From an uncultured Hyphomicrobiales bacterium (GTDB lineage: Bacteria; Pseudomonadota; Alphaproteobacteria; Rhizobiales; Beijerinckiaceae): 64,000 nucleotides of DNA. Positions 26,598-35,867 of the stretch are shown here, one piece after another (the stretch's first letter is position 1; every line of letters begins with the position of its first letter). Below the pieces are notes generated by a model that saw only the letters and a list, made by a program, of their open reading frames with translations, had not been told where the DNA came from and ran no database searches. The DNA is taken from the NCBI GenBank assembly GCA_903847605.1, contig CAINED010000044.1, positions 124,001 to 188,000 on the forward strand. The letters run 5' to 3'. A program made the position numbers and the translations under genes.

Positions 26598-27650
26598 ATG
26601 CGCAATATCGCTTCGCTTGCGCTGACGTTTGTGTTGGGCCTGACTACTGCCGCCCAAGCCGACGAAGTCGCCGACTTCTACAAGGGCAAGCAGATCCAGC
26701 TCGTCATCGGCTATGGCGCGGGCGGCGGCTACGATCTCAATGCACGGATGCTGGCCCGCTATCTGTCGCCGTACATTCCCGGCAACCCCACCGTCGTGCC
26801 GCAGAACATGCCCGGCGCGGGTTCGCTGCGCGCGGCGAACTACGTGCTTACCGTCGCGCCGAAGGACGGCACGGTTATCGGCGCAGTCGACCGGCAGGTG
26901 TCGCTGACGGCGCTGCTGGGGGGTAATCCCGCCGTCAAATTCACGCCCGCCGATATCAACTGGATCGGTACGCTTTCCAGTTACGAGAATGACGCCTTCA
27001 TTCTCTGGCTGCGCAGGGACGCGGCCGCGAAATCGGCCGACGATCTCCTGCGGCCCGGCGGGCCGGAAGCCTCGGTCGGCGGCTCCGCCATCGGCTCGAC
27101 CGACGACGTGACCGTCATCATCCTGCGCGACGTCGCGAAGATGAATCTCAAACTCGTCACCGGCTATCCCGACGGCAACAGCATTTCGCTGGCGCTCGAA
27201 CGCAACGAGGTCCAGGGGCGCGTCGCCGGGCTCAGTTCGATTTCGGGCACGCGCCCGCAATGGCTTGGCGCGGACGCACTCGTGCGTCCCATCATTCAGG
27301 TCGGACGTGTCACCCGTCATCCGCAGTACAAGGACGTGCCGACGGCGCGCGAAGTCACGAAAGATCCGCGCGGCAAGGCGATCATCGAAGCGATGGAGCT
27401 GACCTACCAGCTCGCCCGGCCCTATATCGCGGCGCAGGGCATCCCCGCGCCCCGGCTCGCGGCGCTGCGCAAGGGTTTCATCGAGGCCGCCAACAGCAAG
27501 GCGCTGCGCGACGAGGCCGCGAAGATGAATGTCGAGATGAGCCCCGTGGAAGGCGGCGAAGCGGCAAAACTCATGGCCGGGATGTCCGGCGCGCCGGCCG
27601 AAGCGCTCGATTACCTGCGCAAGCTACTGGCGAGCCCCGAAGCGAAATAA
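26598..27650 (+). CDS. TctC-like tripartite tricarboxylate transporter binding protein
   Basis: A 350-residue periplasmic binding protein. The signal peptide ends at AQA-DE near residue 21. The mature protein has the family features IQLVIGYGAGGGYD, VVPQNMPGAGSLRAANY and a C-terminal AALRKGFIEAANSKALRDEA helix. A GGAGG site lies seven bases before the ATG. The membrane partners TctA and TctB are not in the window, so it is an orphan receptor, a situation common for this very expanded family. Confidence 0.9.
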   Translation: MRNIASLALTFVLGLTTAAQADEVADFYKGKQIQLVIGYGAGGGYDLNARMLARYLSPYIPGNPTVVPQNMPGAGSLRAANYVLTVAPKDGTVIGAVDRQVSLTALLGGNPAVKFTPADINWIGTLSSYENDAFILWLRRDAAAKSADDLLRPGGPEASVGGSAIGSTDDVTVIILRDVAKMNLKLVTGYPDGNSISLALERNEVQGRVAGLSSISGTRPQWLGADALVRPIIQVGRVTRHPQYKDVPTAREVTKDPRGKAIIEAMELTYQLARPYIAAQGIPAPRLAALRKGFIEAANSKALRDEAAKMNVEMSPVEGGEAAKLMAGMSGAPAEALDYLRKLLASPEAK

Positions 27651-27651
27651 T

Positions 27652-28899
27652 TTAATTGGCGATAGCGCTCAGGCGCGACGTCAGGAAAGCCCGTTCGGCC
27701 GGATTGGTCGAGAGCCCGATGGCCGTCTCATAGCTCGACACGGCCTCGGGTAGGTGGCCGGCACGTCGCAGGCAGTCCGCCATGGCGGCATGATACGGCT
27801 GGTAGCCGGCAAGGTCGGATTTCAGCCGGTCGAGTTCGGCGAAGGCCGCGTCCGCCGCGCCGGCGAAAGACAGCGCAACCGCCCGGTTCAGCCGGACCAC
27901 GGGATTGGGCTGGATTCGCAATAATTCGTCGTACAGGCCGACAATTTCCTGCCAGCGCGTTTCCCGTATCGACGCAGCCTCCGCGTGCACCGCGCTGATT
28001 GCGGCCTGAATCTGGAACGGTCCGGGCGCTCCGAGCCCGAGCGCCTTTTCGATGAGTTGGATGCCGGACGCGATCTTGTCCGCATGCCACAGGGCGCGGT
28101 TCTGGTCTTCGAGCGGCACCAGGTTGCCGGAGGCGTTGCTCCGGGCGTCGCGCCGGGAATCATGCAGCAACATCAACGCCAGCAGGCCCATGATTTCGGG
28201 CTCGCCCCGTCGCAGGTCGTATAGGATTTGCGTGAGACGGATCGCTTCGTCGCAAAGCGAACGGCGGATCTGGGTATCGCCCGATGTCGAGGCGTAGCCT
28301 TCATTGAAGATCAGATAGAGCACGCCGAGGACCGAGGCGGTTCGCTCAGGCAACGCCGCCGCACCGGGAATTTCATAGGGAATTCCAGCGTCCGCGATCT
28401 TCTGTTTGGCGCGCACGAGGCGTTGCGCCATGGCGTCTTCCCTGTCCAGGAAGGCGCGCGCGATTTCGCGGGTCGTCAGCCCGCCGAGCGTGCGCAGCGT
28501 GAGCGCGATACGGGTCTTTTCCTCCAGCGCCGGATGGCAGCAGGTGAAGATCAGCCGAAGCCGCTCGTCAGGGATCGTCTGCTCCTCAGGCGGTTCGGGA
28601 TTTTCCTGTTCCATCTCGATCAGCGCTGCATATTCGGCTGCCTTGCGTTCGAAATTGCGGTGGCGACGAATGCGGTCGATGGCCTTGCGGCGGGCGGTCT
28701 GAAGCAGCCAGCCCGCCGGGGACCGTGGCAGGCCTGAACGCCGCCAGTGATCGAGCGCGGATTCCAGTGCGTCCTGAAGGCTGTCCTCGGCAAGCTGGAA
28801 GTCGCGTAACGTGCCGATGAGGGAAGCGAGAAGCCTCCCCCAATTGTTCCGGACGATCCCATTGATGGCTTGCGTGCTTGCGTCCAGCGGCGGGTTCAT
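27652..28899 (-). CDS. ECF42-type RNA polymerase sigma factor
   Basis: A 415-residue sigma factor. Residues about 10-80 hold sigma region 2 (FQLAEDSLQDALESALDHW, then WLLQTARRKAIDRIRR) and about 110-170 region 4 (GLTTREIARAF). A long C-terminal extension of TPR-like helices follows (NPVVRLNRAVALSFAGAADA region), the hallmark of the ECF42 group. The partner DGPF protein is encoded 29 bases upstream, as expected for this group. No anti-sigma factor is visible. The start at 28899 has AAGG upstream. Confidence 0.92.
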   Translation of the reverse strand: MNPPLDASTQAINGIVRNNWGRLLASLIGTLRDFQLAEDSLQDALESALDHWRRSGLPRSPAGWLLQTARRKAIDRIRRHRNFERKAAEYAALIEMEQENPEPPEEQTIPDERLRLIFTCCHPALEEKTRIALTLRTLGGLTTREIARAFLDREDAMAQRLVRAKQKIADAGIPYEIPGAAALPERTASVLGVLYLIFNEGYASTSGDTQIRRSLCDEAIRLTQILYDLRRGEPEIMGLLALMLLHDSRRDARSNASGNLVPLEDQNRALWHADKIASGIQLIEKALGLGAPGPFQIQAAISAVHAEAASIRETRWQEIVGLYDELLRIQPNPVVRLNRAVALSFAGAADAAFAELDRLKSDLAGYQPYHAAMADCLRRAGHLPEAVSSYETAIGLSTNPAERAFLTSRLSAIAN

Positions 28900-28928
28900 T
28901 GCTGTGCCTTGCGCAACTAATCGGCTGG

Positions 28929-29276
28929 TCAGTACTCCATGACCGGGCGAATTTCGACACAACCGAATTTCGCCGAAGGGATCATCGCCGCATATTTGAT
29001 GGCTTCGTCGAGATTGGCGCAGTCGAGCAGATAGAATCCACCCAGCGTTTCCTTGGTTTCGGCAAAAGGTCCATCCATTGTTTCGGTCTTGCCGTTGCGA
29101 ACACGCACGGTCGTGGCGGTGGAAGTCGCCTTCAGGCCCTCACCGGCGATCAGGACATTGTCGGCCTTGTAGCGCTGCGTCGCAGCCATGTAGCCACCCA
29201 TGAATTCGCCGAATTCCGGCGTCCCATGTGCGGGGCCTGCATTGGGTGCGGCGTAGATCAGAGCGAGATATTTCAT
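28929..29276 (-). CDS. DGPF/YciI-related protein, partner of the ECF42 sigma factor
   Basis: A 115-residue ferredoxin-like-fold protein. It carries the motif MDGPFAETKE that names the DGPF (YCII-related) family, followed by GGFYLLDCANLDEAIKYA. Such genes regularly accompany ECF42 sigma factors, probably as target genes or effectors. It is read together with the sigma gene 29 bases downstream. Confidence 0.92.
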   Translation of the reverse strand: MKYLALIYAAPNAGPAHGTPEFGEFMGGYMAATQRYKADNVLIAGEGLKATSTATTVRVRNGKTETMDGPFAETKETLGGFYLLDCANLDEAIKYAAMIPSAKFGCVEIRPVMEY

Positions 29277-29383
29277 TTCAAAACTCCTGGGTTGGCTTTT
29301 GCATTCGCCTGAGCATCAGGCTGCAGGGGAGACGAACCGCGTGCGGCGGCATCGACATCGCGCCGTAAATTTTTTGCGCGGCT

Positions 29384-29773
29384 TCAGACCATACGGTGCC
29401 AGACAATCAGACCGATGGCGATCAGCATGGCCAGCTGGGTGCCTGAGGCTCCGGCGACCCGCAAAGGCGCGGCAGCATAGTCGTGCTTGATCCCGAACGG
29501 GTGGATAAGGCGGGAGACAATCAGCAGGGCGCCGACGACATGCAACCACGTGCGTGACGCGCCACTTGCCTCGGCCATGGCGAGCAGCAGCAATGCCAAC
29601 GGGACGTATTCGCAGAAATTGCCGTGACGCCGGATGCGTTCGGCCATCTGCGGATTGTTTGCGTCCATCAGGGAAATGCTGGTTTTCGCGCGATAGAGGA
29701 TCACGTGAAAACTCAGGATGAGCGCGAGGACGCCCATGGCGGCCGTATAAAGAGCGGTGATCTGAAAGGTCAT
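29384..29773 (-). CDS. MAPEG family membrane protein
   Basis: A 129-residue protein with four hydrophobic segments. The sequence AERIRRHGNFCEYVPLALL is the MAPEG signature region (membrane-associated eicosanoid/glutathione metabolism proteins). The start at 29773 has AAGGAGG at ideal spacing. It lies about 107 bases upstream of the DGPF gene on the same strand and may be part of the same sigma factor unit. Bacterial members are mostly uncharacterised. Confidence 0.88.
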   Translation of the reverse strand: MTFQITALYTAAMGVLALILSFHVILYRAKTSISLMDANNPQMAERIRRHGNFCEYVPLALLLLAMAEASGASRTWLHVVGALLIVSRLIHPFGIKHDYAAAPLRVAGASGTQLAMLIAIGLIVWHRMV

Positions 29774-29984
29774 GTGGGTGTCCTCCTTTTTGTGCATGAA
29801 AGTTGCCGGGCGGATGGAGACGAAGGCAGGAGGCTGAAATCGACATCCGCCGAATTTTTCTTTTGCGATTCCGCCCGCGCTGCCTCCGCTTCAAGGCGCC
29901 TGATAGCCACAGCCTTGACTCTCCTACCCCTCAATGCGACCCAGCCCCGCTTCCTTTTTGGGCAGTTTTGGAGCGCGGGGACAG

Positions 29985-30929
29985 ATGGCGATCGCATTCG
30001 TATTTCCGGGTCAGGGCTCGCAGGCCGTCGGCATGGGCAAGGCGCTGGCCGATGCTTTCGGCCCGGCACGCGCCGTTTTCGAGGAGGTCGATGCGGCGCT
30101 GGGCCAAAAGCTGTCCGCCCTCATGTTTGAGGGGCCAGAGGCCGAACTGACTCTTACCGCCAATGCCCAGCCCGCGCTGATGGCGGTTTCCATGGCCGTG
30201 CTGCGAACCCTGGAGGCCGAAGCGGGCCTCGATCTCGCTCGCGACGTCAAATTCGTCGCCGGCCATTCCCTCGGCGAATATTCCGCCCTCGCCGCCGCCG
30301 GAAGTTTTACGCTGGCCGATACAGCCAAGCTGTTGCGCTTGCGCGGCGAGGCCATGCAGAAGGCCGTGCCGGTCGGGCAGGGGGCGATGGCGGCTCTACT
30401 TGGGCTCGACTACGAGACCGGCGTCGCTGTGGCCGCGGAGGCGGCTCAGGGCGATGTCTGCCAGATCGCCAATGACAATGGCGGCGGTCAGGTCGTCGCC
30501 TCCGGTACCAAGGCGGCCGTCGAGCGCGCCGTGGAAATCGCCAAGGCCAAAGGCGCTCGCCGCGCCATGATGCTGCAGGTCTCCGCGCCCTTCCATTGCG
30601 CGCTGATGCAACCGGCTGCCAACGCCATGGCCGAGGCCTTGGCGAAAGTCGACATCCGCGCGCCAAAAGTGCCGCTCGTCGCCAATGTACTCGCGACGGC
30701 CGTCAGCGATCCCGCCGAAATCCGCAAACGCCTCGTCGAGCAGGTCACCGGCACGGTGCGCTGGCGCGAATGCGTTGCTTACATGGCGCGTGAAGGCGTT
30801 GAATCGTTTTATGAGGTTGGATCGGGCAAGGTCTTGTCCGGACTCGTAAAAAGAATTGCCGACACGGCGACCGGCACACCCGTCGGCGCGCCTGCCGACA
30901 TCGAGGCGTTCAAGAACCGCAGCGCCTGA
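29985..30929 (+). CDS. fabD: Malonyl-CoA:ACP transacylase
   Basis: A 314-residue enzyme that loads malonate on ACP for fatty acid synthesis. The nucleophile Ser95 lies in GHSLGEYSALAAAG; FPGQGSQAVGMG is the N-terminal signature, and the catalytic His lies in the APFHCALM segment. The start at 29985 matches the family opening MAIAFVFPG; the upstream frame is not conserved. First gene of fabD-fabG-acpP-fabF-mltG. Confidence 0.96.
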   Translation: MAIAFVFPGQGSQAVGMGKALADAFGPARAVFEEVDAALGQKLSALMFEGPEAELTLTANAQPALMAVSMAVLRTLEAEAGLDLARDVKFVAGHSLGEYSALAAAGSFTLADTAKLLRLRGEAMQKAVPVGQGAMAALLGLDYETGVAVAAEAAQGDVCQIANDNGGGQVVASGTKAAVERAVEIAKAKGARRAMMLQVSAPFHCALMQPAANAMAEALAKVDIRAPKVPLVANVLATAVSDPAEIRKRLVEQVTGTVRWRECVAYMAREGVESFYEVGSGKVLSGLVKRIADTATGTPVGAPADIEAFKNRSA

Positions 30930-30943
30930 TCACGGAGACAAAC

Positions 30944-31681
30944 ATGTTCGATCTTACCGGCCTCAATGCGCTTGTAACAGGCGCGACCGGCGGCCTTGGT
31001 GGCGCGATGGCGCGCGCACTTCACGCGCAGGGCGCGACAGTCGCCATATCGGGCACGCGCGCGGATGCGCTGAATGGGCTCGCGGACGAACTGAAAGAAC
31101 GGGTGCACATTCTGCCCTGCAACCTCGCAGACAAGGACTCTGTGGAAGCCCTCGTACCGTCTGCCGAAGTCGCCATGGGGCAGATGGACATTCTCGTGAA
31201 CAACGCCGGCATCACGCGCGACGGACTGTTCATGCGCATGAAGGACGACGACTGGGAGCAGGTGCTGGCAGTGAATCTCACGTCCGCATTCCGGCTTTCG
31301 CGCGCCGCGCTAAAGGGCATGATGAAGCGCCGCTTCGGCCGCATCGTGTCGATCACCTCGGTCGTCGGTGTCACGGGCAATCCCGGACAGGGCAATTATG
31401 CGGCCTCCAAAGCCGGCATGATCGGCATGACGAAATCGCTGGCGGCGGAAGTGGCAAGCCGCAACATCACAGTGAACTGCGTCGCGCCCGGCTTCATATC
31501 GAGCCCCATGACGGATGCGCTCAACGACAGGCAGAAGGAAGCTTCGCTCTCGCGCATCCCCGCTGGACGCTTCGGCGAGGGCGCGGACGTGGCGGCTGCG
31601 GTCGTCTATCTCGCGAGCCGCGAGTGCGGCTACGTGACCGGGCAGACCTTGCATGTGAACGGCGGCATGGCCATGATCTGA
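30944..31681 (+). CDS. fabG: 3-oxoacyl-[ACP] reductase
   Basis: A 245-residue SDR that reduces beta-ketoacyl-ACP with NADPH. The cofactor motif TGATGGLG is at 12-19, NNAG at 86-89, and the catalytic set Ser139, Tyr152 and Lys156 (NYAASKAGMIG). It begins 14 bases after fabD, and the operon position identifies it as FabG rather than a generic SDR. Confidence 0.96.
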   Translation: MFDLTGLNALVTGATGGLGGAMARALHAQGATVAISGTRADALNGLADELKERVHILPCNLADKDSVEALVPSAEVAMGQMDILVNNAGITRDGLFMRMKDDDWEQVLAVNLTSAFRLSRAALKGMMKRRFGRIVSITSVVGVTGNPGQGNYAASKAGMIGMTKSLAAEVASRNITVNCVAPGFISSPMTDALNDRQKEASLSRIPAGRFGEGADVAAAVVYLASRECGYVTGQTLHVNGGMAMI

Positions 31682-31898
31682 AATCCGGCGCATTTTGCCT
31701 TTGGTATGAGGGAAAAGCCGCGAAACGGGGTTTACGGGACTTGGCCGCGGCCCTCTCGCAATGCAGAATGAAGTATGCTACGAGCGCCGCCATTCCGGGA
31801 TCGGCGCGTGTCGATGGGCCGAGGTTGAAGGCGCAGGCGCGAGCCCGCCAGCGGCCCCGGGTTGGAATTCAAGGCTGCAATAACAGGGAAGTACAGAT

Positions 31899-32138
31899 AT
31901 GAGCGACATCGCCGAGCGCGTGAAGAAGATCGTTGTGGACCACCTCGGCGTCGACGCCGAAAAGGTCACCGAAACCGCCAATTTCATCGACGACCTCGGC
32001 GCGGATTCGCTTGATACCGTCGAGCTCGTCATGGCGTTCGAGGAAGAATTCGGCGTTGAAATCCCCGATGACGCCGCCGAGAAGATTTCCACCGTCGGCG
32101 ACGCGATCAAGTTCCTCGAGTCCGCCAAGACGGCCTGA
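31899..32138 (+). CDS. acpP: Acyl carrier protein
   Basis: A 79-residue acidic carrier protein. Ser37 in [15 protein letters not shown] is the phosphopantetheine attachment site. The four-helix ACP pattern is complete. It is preceded by a 217-base gap that probably holds its own strong promoter, as AcpP is needed in large amounts, and is followed by a hairpin. Confidence 0.98.
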   Translation: MSDIAERVKKIVVDHLGVDAEKVTETANFIDDLGADSLDTVELVMAFEEEFGVEIPDDAAEKISTVGDAIKFLESAKTA

Positions 32139-32198
32139 TTCGAGCGCTGTTGGTCATCGACCACAGTTCGAATTCCGCGAATACGTCAGTCTGTTGAG

Positions 32199-32223
32199 CA
32201 AGGGCCGGAAACACCGGCCCTTG
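32199..32223 (+). terminator. Hairpin after acpP, probable (partial) terminator
   Basis: A perfect 10-bp stem CAAGGGCCGG/CCGGCCCTTG with a 5-base loop, followed by a short T-rich run (TCATTTG). It lies between acpP and fabF and may set a higher acpP transcript level. Confidence 0.65.
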
Positions 32224-32330
32224 TCATTTGTCGCCTGTCCGGCCTAGACGTTTCCGCGTCACAGCCTCCGAAACGCTGAATCGGGCGGTCCGGAGCAGCC
32301 CCTGCCGGGCGATCAAGCAGGAGAAGCGCT

Positions 32331-33593
32331 TTGAGAAGGGTTGTCGTCACCGGTCTCGGGATGGTCTCGCCGCTCGCCAACGGAGCCGAGGAAACCTGGA
32401 AGCGGATGCTCGCCGGGCAGAGCGGTCTCGGGCGAATCGAGAATATCGATGTGTCCGATCTGCCCTGTCAGGTAGCTGCGCAGATTCCGCGCGGCGATGG
32501 CTCGAACGGCACCTTCAATCCCGATGCCTTCGTGGAGCCGAAGGAACAGCGCAAGGTCGACGATTTCATCATCTACGGGATAGCCGCGGCGACACAGGCG
32601 CTGGCCGACGCAGGCTGGGCGCCCAAGACCTATGAAGAGCAGACGACAACAGGCGTTCTCATCGGCTCTGGCATCGGCGGTATCGGCGGCATTTACGACG
32701 CGTCCGTCACCCTCAAGGAAAAGGGGCCGCGGCGCATCTCGCCCTTCTTCATTCCCGGCCGCCTCATCAATCTCGTGTCGGGCTATGTCTCGATCCAGCA
32801 TGGCCTGAAGGGCCCGAACCATTCGGTCGTCACGGCATGCTCCACGGGCGCGCACGCCATTGGCGACGCCGGCCGCCTGATCGCGCTCGGCGATGCGGAC
32901 GTTATGGTCGCGGGCGGCGCGGAATCGGCGATCAACCGGTTGGGACTCGCGGGTTTCGCGGCTTGCCGCGCCCTGTCCACAGGTTTCAACGACAGGCCGC
33001 AGGCGGCTTCTCGTCCGTATGACAAGGATCGCGACGGTTTCGTCATGGGCGAGGGCGCGGGCTGCGTGGTGCTCGAGGAATACGAGCACGCCATAGCGCG
33101 CGGCGCGAAAATCTACGGCGAACTCGTTGGCTACGGGCTTTCGGGCGACGCTTATCACATCACGGCGCCCTCCGAGGACGGCGACGGCGCATTCCGCTGC
33201 ATGACGGCGGCGCTCAAGCGGGCCAACATGAGCGCCAGCGAGATCGACTACATCAACGCGCACGGCACTTCGACGCCGCTCGGCGACGAAATCGAACTCG
33301 GCGCCGTGACGCGTCTTGTCGGCAACTCCGCCGGCAAGCTGTCGATGTCCTCGACGAAATCCGCGGTCGGACACTTGCTCGGCGCGGCAGGCGCCGTCGA
33401 GGCGATCTTCTCGCTTCTCGCCATGCGCGACCAGATCGCGCCGCCAACGCTGAACCTCGACAATCCCTCTGTCGAGACCGCGATCGACCTGGTGCCGCAT
33501 GTCGCTCGCAAACGCGAAATCAACGCGGTACTGTCGAATTCCTTCGGCTTCGGTGGAACCAACGCCTCGTTGGTGTTCCGGCGGGTTGCGTGA
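32331..33593 (+). CDS. fabF: 3-oxoacyl-[ACP] synthase II
   Basis: A 420-residue condensing enzyme that elongates acyl-ACP with malonyl-ACP. Catalytic Cys170 lies in VVTACSTGAHA; the two His lie in NAHGTST and VGHLLGAAG. The start codon is TTG at 32331, supported by AGGAG seven bases upstream and by the family opening RRVVVTGLG right after it. The ATG further in would cut the first strand. Confidence 0.96.
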   Translation: MRRVVVTGLGMVSPLANGAEETWKRMLAGQSGLGRIENIDVSDLPCQVAAQIPRGDGSNGTFNPDAFVEPKEQRKVDDFIIYGIAAATQALADAGWAPKTYEEQTTTGVLIGSGIGGIGGIYDASVTLKEKGPRRISPFFIPGRLINLVSGYVSIQHGLKGPNHSVVTACSTGAHAIGDAGRLIALGDADVMVAGGAESAINRLGLAGFAACRALSTGFNDRPQAASRPYDKDRDGFVMGEGAGCVVLEEYEHAIARGAKIYGELVGYGLSGDAYHITAPSEDGDGAFRCMTAALKRANMSASEIDYINAHGTSTPLGDEIELGAVTRLVGNSAGKLSMSSTKSAVGHLLGAAGAVEAIFSLLAMRDQIAPPTLNLDNPSVETAIDLVPHVARKREINAVLSNSFGFGGTNASLVFRRVA

Positions 33594-33739
33594 GCGCCCG
33601 CAATTAACCATTATAGGCCGACCCGTGGCGAACCAATTTCGCCACAATGCGCACTAAGGTATTGTCCGCGCTCAAATTCGTGGCGCGAAGACATTCGTTA
33701 CTGCGCTCCATTGCGTTAATCGGCGGAAGCAATTGGAAT

Positions 33740-35725
33740 ATGGCGTCTCCAGATAACCACCAGTCGCAGGACATGGGGCCGTTGCAGCCACGCGGCGGCG
33801 CGCGTTTCTTTGGCCGGCGCGCAAGCCTGCAGACGCCGGCCGAGGCTCTTCACCCGGAAACGCCGCCCCCGCCGCCCGGAAAGCCCAATAGCAAGCGCCG
33901 TCCGATGCTTTCGGCGCTGAGCGGCATTCTCTCCTTCGTGCTGATTGCAGCCGTTTTGGGCGTCGGCTTCCTTGCCTATGCCACAGGCAAACTTGCCGAG
34001 CCCGGCCCGTTGGCGGCCGACAAGGCGGTCTATATCGCGCCGCGCACGGAAGTCGCAGATATCGTCGACCAACTTTATGCCGCAGGCGTTATTCGCGATC
34101 CCACGGTCATGAAGGTGACGCTGGTCATCGATCGCAAATGGTCGCAGGTGAAGGCCGGCGAGTACATGTTCAGGCAACGCGCCAGCCTGAACGAAGTGAT
34201 CGAGACGGTTGTTTCCGGCAAGACGATCCTGCATTCGGTTACGATCCCCGAGGGTTTGACCAGCGAGCAGATCGTGGGGCGCCTGCGGCAGAGCGAAATT
34301 CTCACCGGCGAGATCCTCGAAATTCCGCCGGAGGGAACGTTGCTGCCGGACACCTATCGCGTGCCGCGCGGACATTCGCGCGCGACATTGCTGCGCCAGA
34401 TGCGCGAGCAGCAGACCCAGCTCCTCGACCGTATCTGGGAGAAGCGCTCGCAGGATGTGCCGTTGCGTTCGAAGCTCGAAATGCTGACGCTCGCCTCGAT
34501 CGTCGAAAAGGAAACCGGCCGGTCCGACGAACGCACACGCGTCGCTTCGGTCTTCTACAACCGGTTGCGCAAGGGCATGCGGTTGCAGTCGGATCCGACC
34601 ATCGTTTACGGCCTCGTCGGCGGCAAGGGCACGCTGGGACGGCCGATCCAGCGCGACGAAATCACGAGACCGACGCGCTACAATACCTATGTCATTCCGG
34701 CGCTGCCGCCCGGTCCGATCGCCAATCCGGGCCGCGCTTCCCTCGAAGCTGCCGCCAATCCCTTACGTACCAACGATCTCTTTTTCGTCGCCAACGGTAC
34801 TGGCGGCCATACCTTCGCCGAGACGCTTGATCAACATAATCGTAACGTCGGCCGCTGGCGCGAAATCGAGCGCGAGCGGGCGGCTACGCGTGCGGCTCAA
34901 CCGGCTTCGGCGGGCGAGCCGTCGGCGGAAACGGATCGTGTCGTTCCCGGCATCGAGCCGGAACCTGCAGCAGCCAAGCCGCCGGCGGCGCGCGGCCGCC
35001 GCAGCGATCTGCCCGATGGAATTATCTTCGGCGAGGTGCCGGAAGTGCTTGCCGGCCCGAGCGTGGCTTTGGCAGAACTCGGGGGAGCCTTGCGCGCCAC
35101 GCCGGCAGCGCCTGTGGCCGCAGGCGCGACAACCGTCGCGCCAATGCCGGTGACGCCAATGCCGGTGACGGTCACGGCCTTCGCTCCGGTCCGCGCTCCC
35201 AATGGCGTGCCGCTGCCGCCCCTGCGCCCGCAGACAACTGTGGCGCGGACAACTCCGGCGCCTGAGCCTGCCGCGCCAGCGGCCGGTCAGCCTGCGGCGG
35301 GTGACCAGTTCCGTCTGGGCAAGAGCCTCTCCGACATCAACCTGCAGATCGCAGGCGTTCAGACCGGGCCTTCGCCGCTGGATGGCCCGGAGAACGCCGA
35401 CGAGCCGGCCGGGGGCGCGAATCCGCAAGTGTTCCCGATGGCCGCTTCGCGGCGCAACGAGATGAACGCGCGCGCCGCCCAGTTCGGGAGCGGCGCAGCG
35501 CCGAGGGGGCCGGTCGAGACCATCGATCTTGGCTCGGGCGAAGATCAGACAACCCGCGGCGGCGCGGCCCAGCGCCGTGTGTCCGACGCTTCCGAAGGCA
35601 CCGACCTCGATCCCCTGCGCAGCCGTGGCTGGGACCTGACCTCGACCCAGAACATTCCGGCGATCGCGTCAGGCGGCGCTCCCGCTTCGGCAGCGCCCGC
35701 CATCCGCCGGCCGGCCGGCCGCTAG
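33740..35725 (+). CDS. mltG: Endolytic murein transglycosylase MltG with long C-terminal tail
   Basis: MltG cleaves nascent glycan strands in the periplasm. The 661-residue product has a cytoplasmic Pro-rich leader, one membrane segment (about 57-80), a LysM-like part, and the YceG domain with catalytic Glu in ASIVEKETGR and the segment QSDPTIVYGL. After about residue 400 follows a 250-residue Ala/Pro/Gly-rich, probably disordered tail with short repeats (MPVTPMPVT). E. coli MltG is about 340 residues and lacks the tail. The start at 33740 has GGAAG upstream; 33647 is an alternative. Confidence 0.9.
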   Translation: MASPDNHQSQDMGPLQPRGGARFFGRRASLQTPAEALHPETPPPPPGKPNSKRRPMLSALSGILSFVLIAAVLGVGFLAYATGKLAEPGPLAADKAVYIAPRTEVADIVDQLYAAGVIRDPTVMKVTLVIDRKWSQVKAGEYMFRQRASLNEVIETVVSGKTILHSVTIPEGLTSEQIVGRLRQSEILTGEILEIPPEGTLLPDTYRVPRGHSRATLLRQMREQQTQLLDRIWEKRSQDVPLRSKLEMLTLASIVEKETGRSDERTRVASVFYNRLRKGMRLQSDPTIVYGLVGGKGTLGRPIQRDEITRPTRYNTYVIPALPPGPIANPGRASLEAAANPLRTNDLFFVANGTGGHTFAETLDQHNRNVGRWREIERERAATRAAQPASAGEPSAETDRVVPGIEPEPAAAKPPAARGRRSDLPDGIIFGEVPEVLAGPSVALAELGGALRATPAAPVAAGATTVAPMPVTPMPVTVTAFAPVRAPNGVPLPPLRPQTTVARTTPAPEPAAPAAGQPAAGDQFRLGKSLSDINLQIAGVQTGPSPLDGPENADEPAGGANPQVFPMAASRRNEMNARAAQFGSGAAPRGPVETIDLGSGEDQTTRGGAAQRRVSDASEGTDLDPLRSRGWDLTSTQNIPAIASGGAPASAAPAIRRPAGR

Positions 35726-35867
35726 AGCGCTTTCTCCCCGCTTCGGACTTCCCCCCATACCGTGTTCGCTGGCTTTGCGCCGGGCGCTGGCCTATTGCTG
35801 GTCTGAGAAAAACAAGATGCGGGGGAATAAATTGCAGGCGGCTTCTATCGCACTCGCGGCTTGAAAC

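Noticed and set aside
32313-33647. A 444-codon minus-strand frame opposite fabF
   Set aside because: fabF has catalytic Cys and His motifs in the operon direction; the antisense frame has the composition of a shadow.
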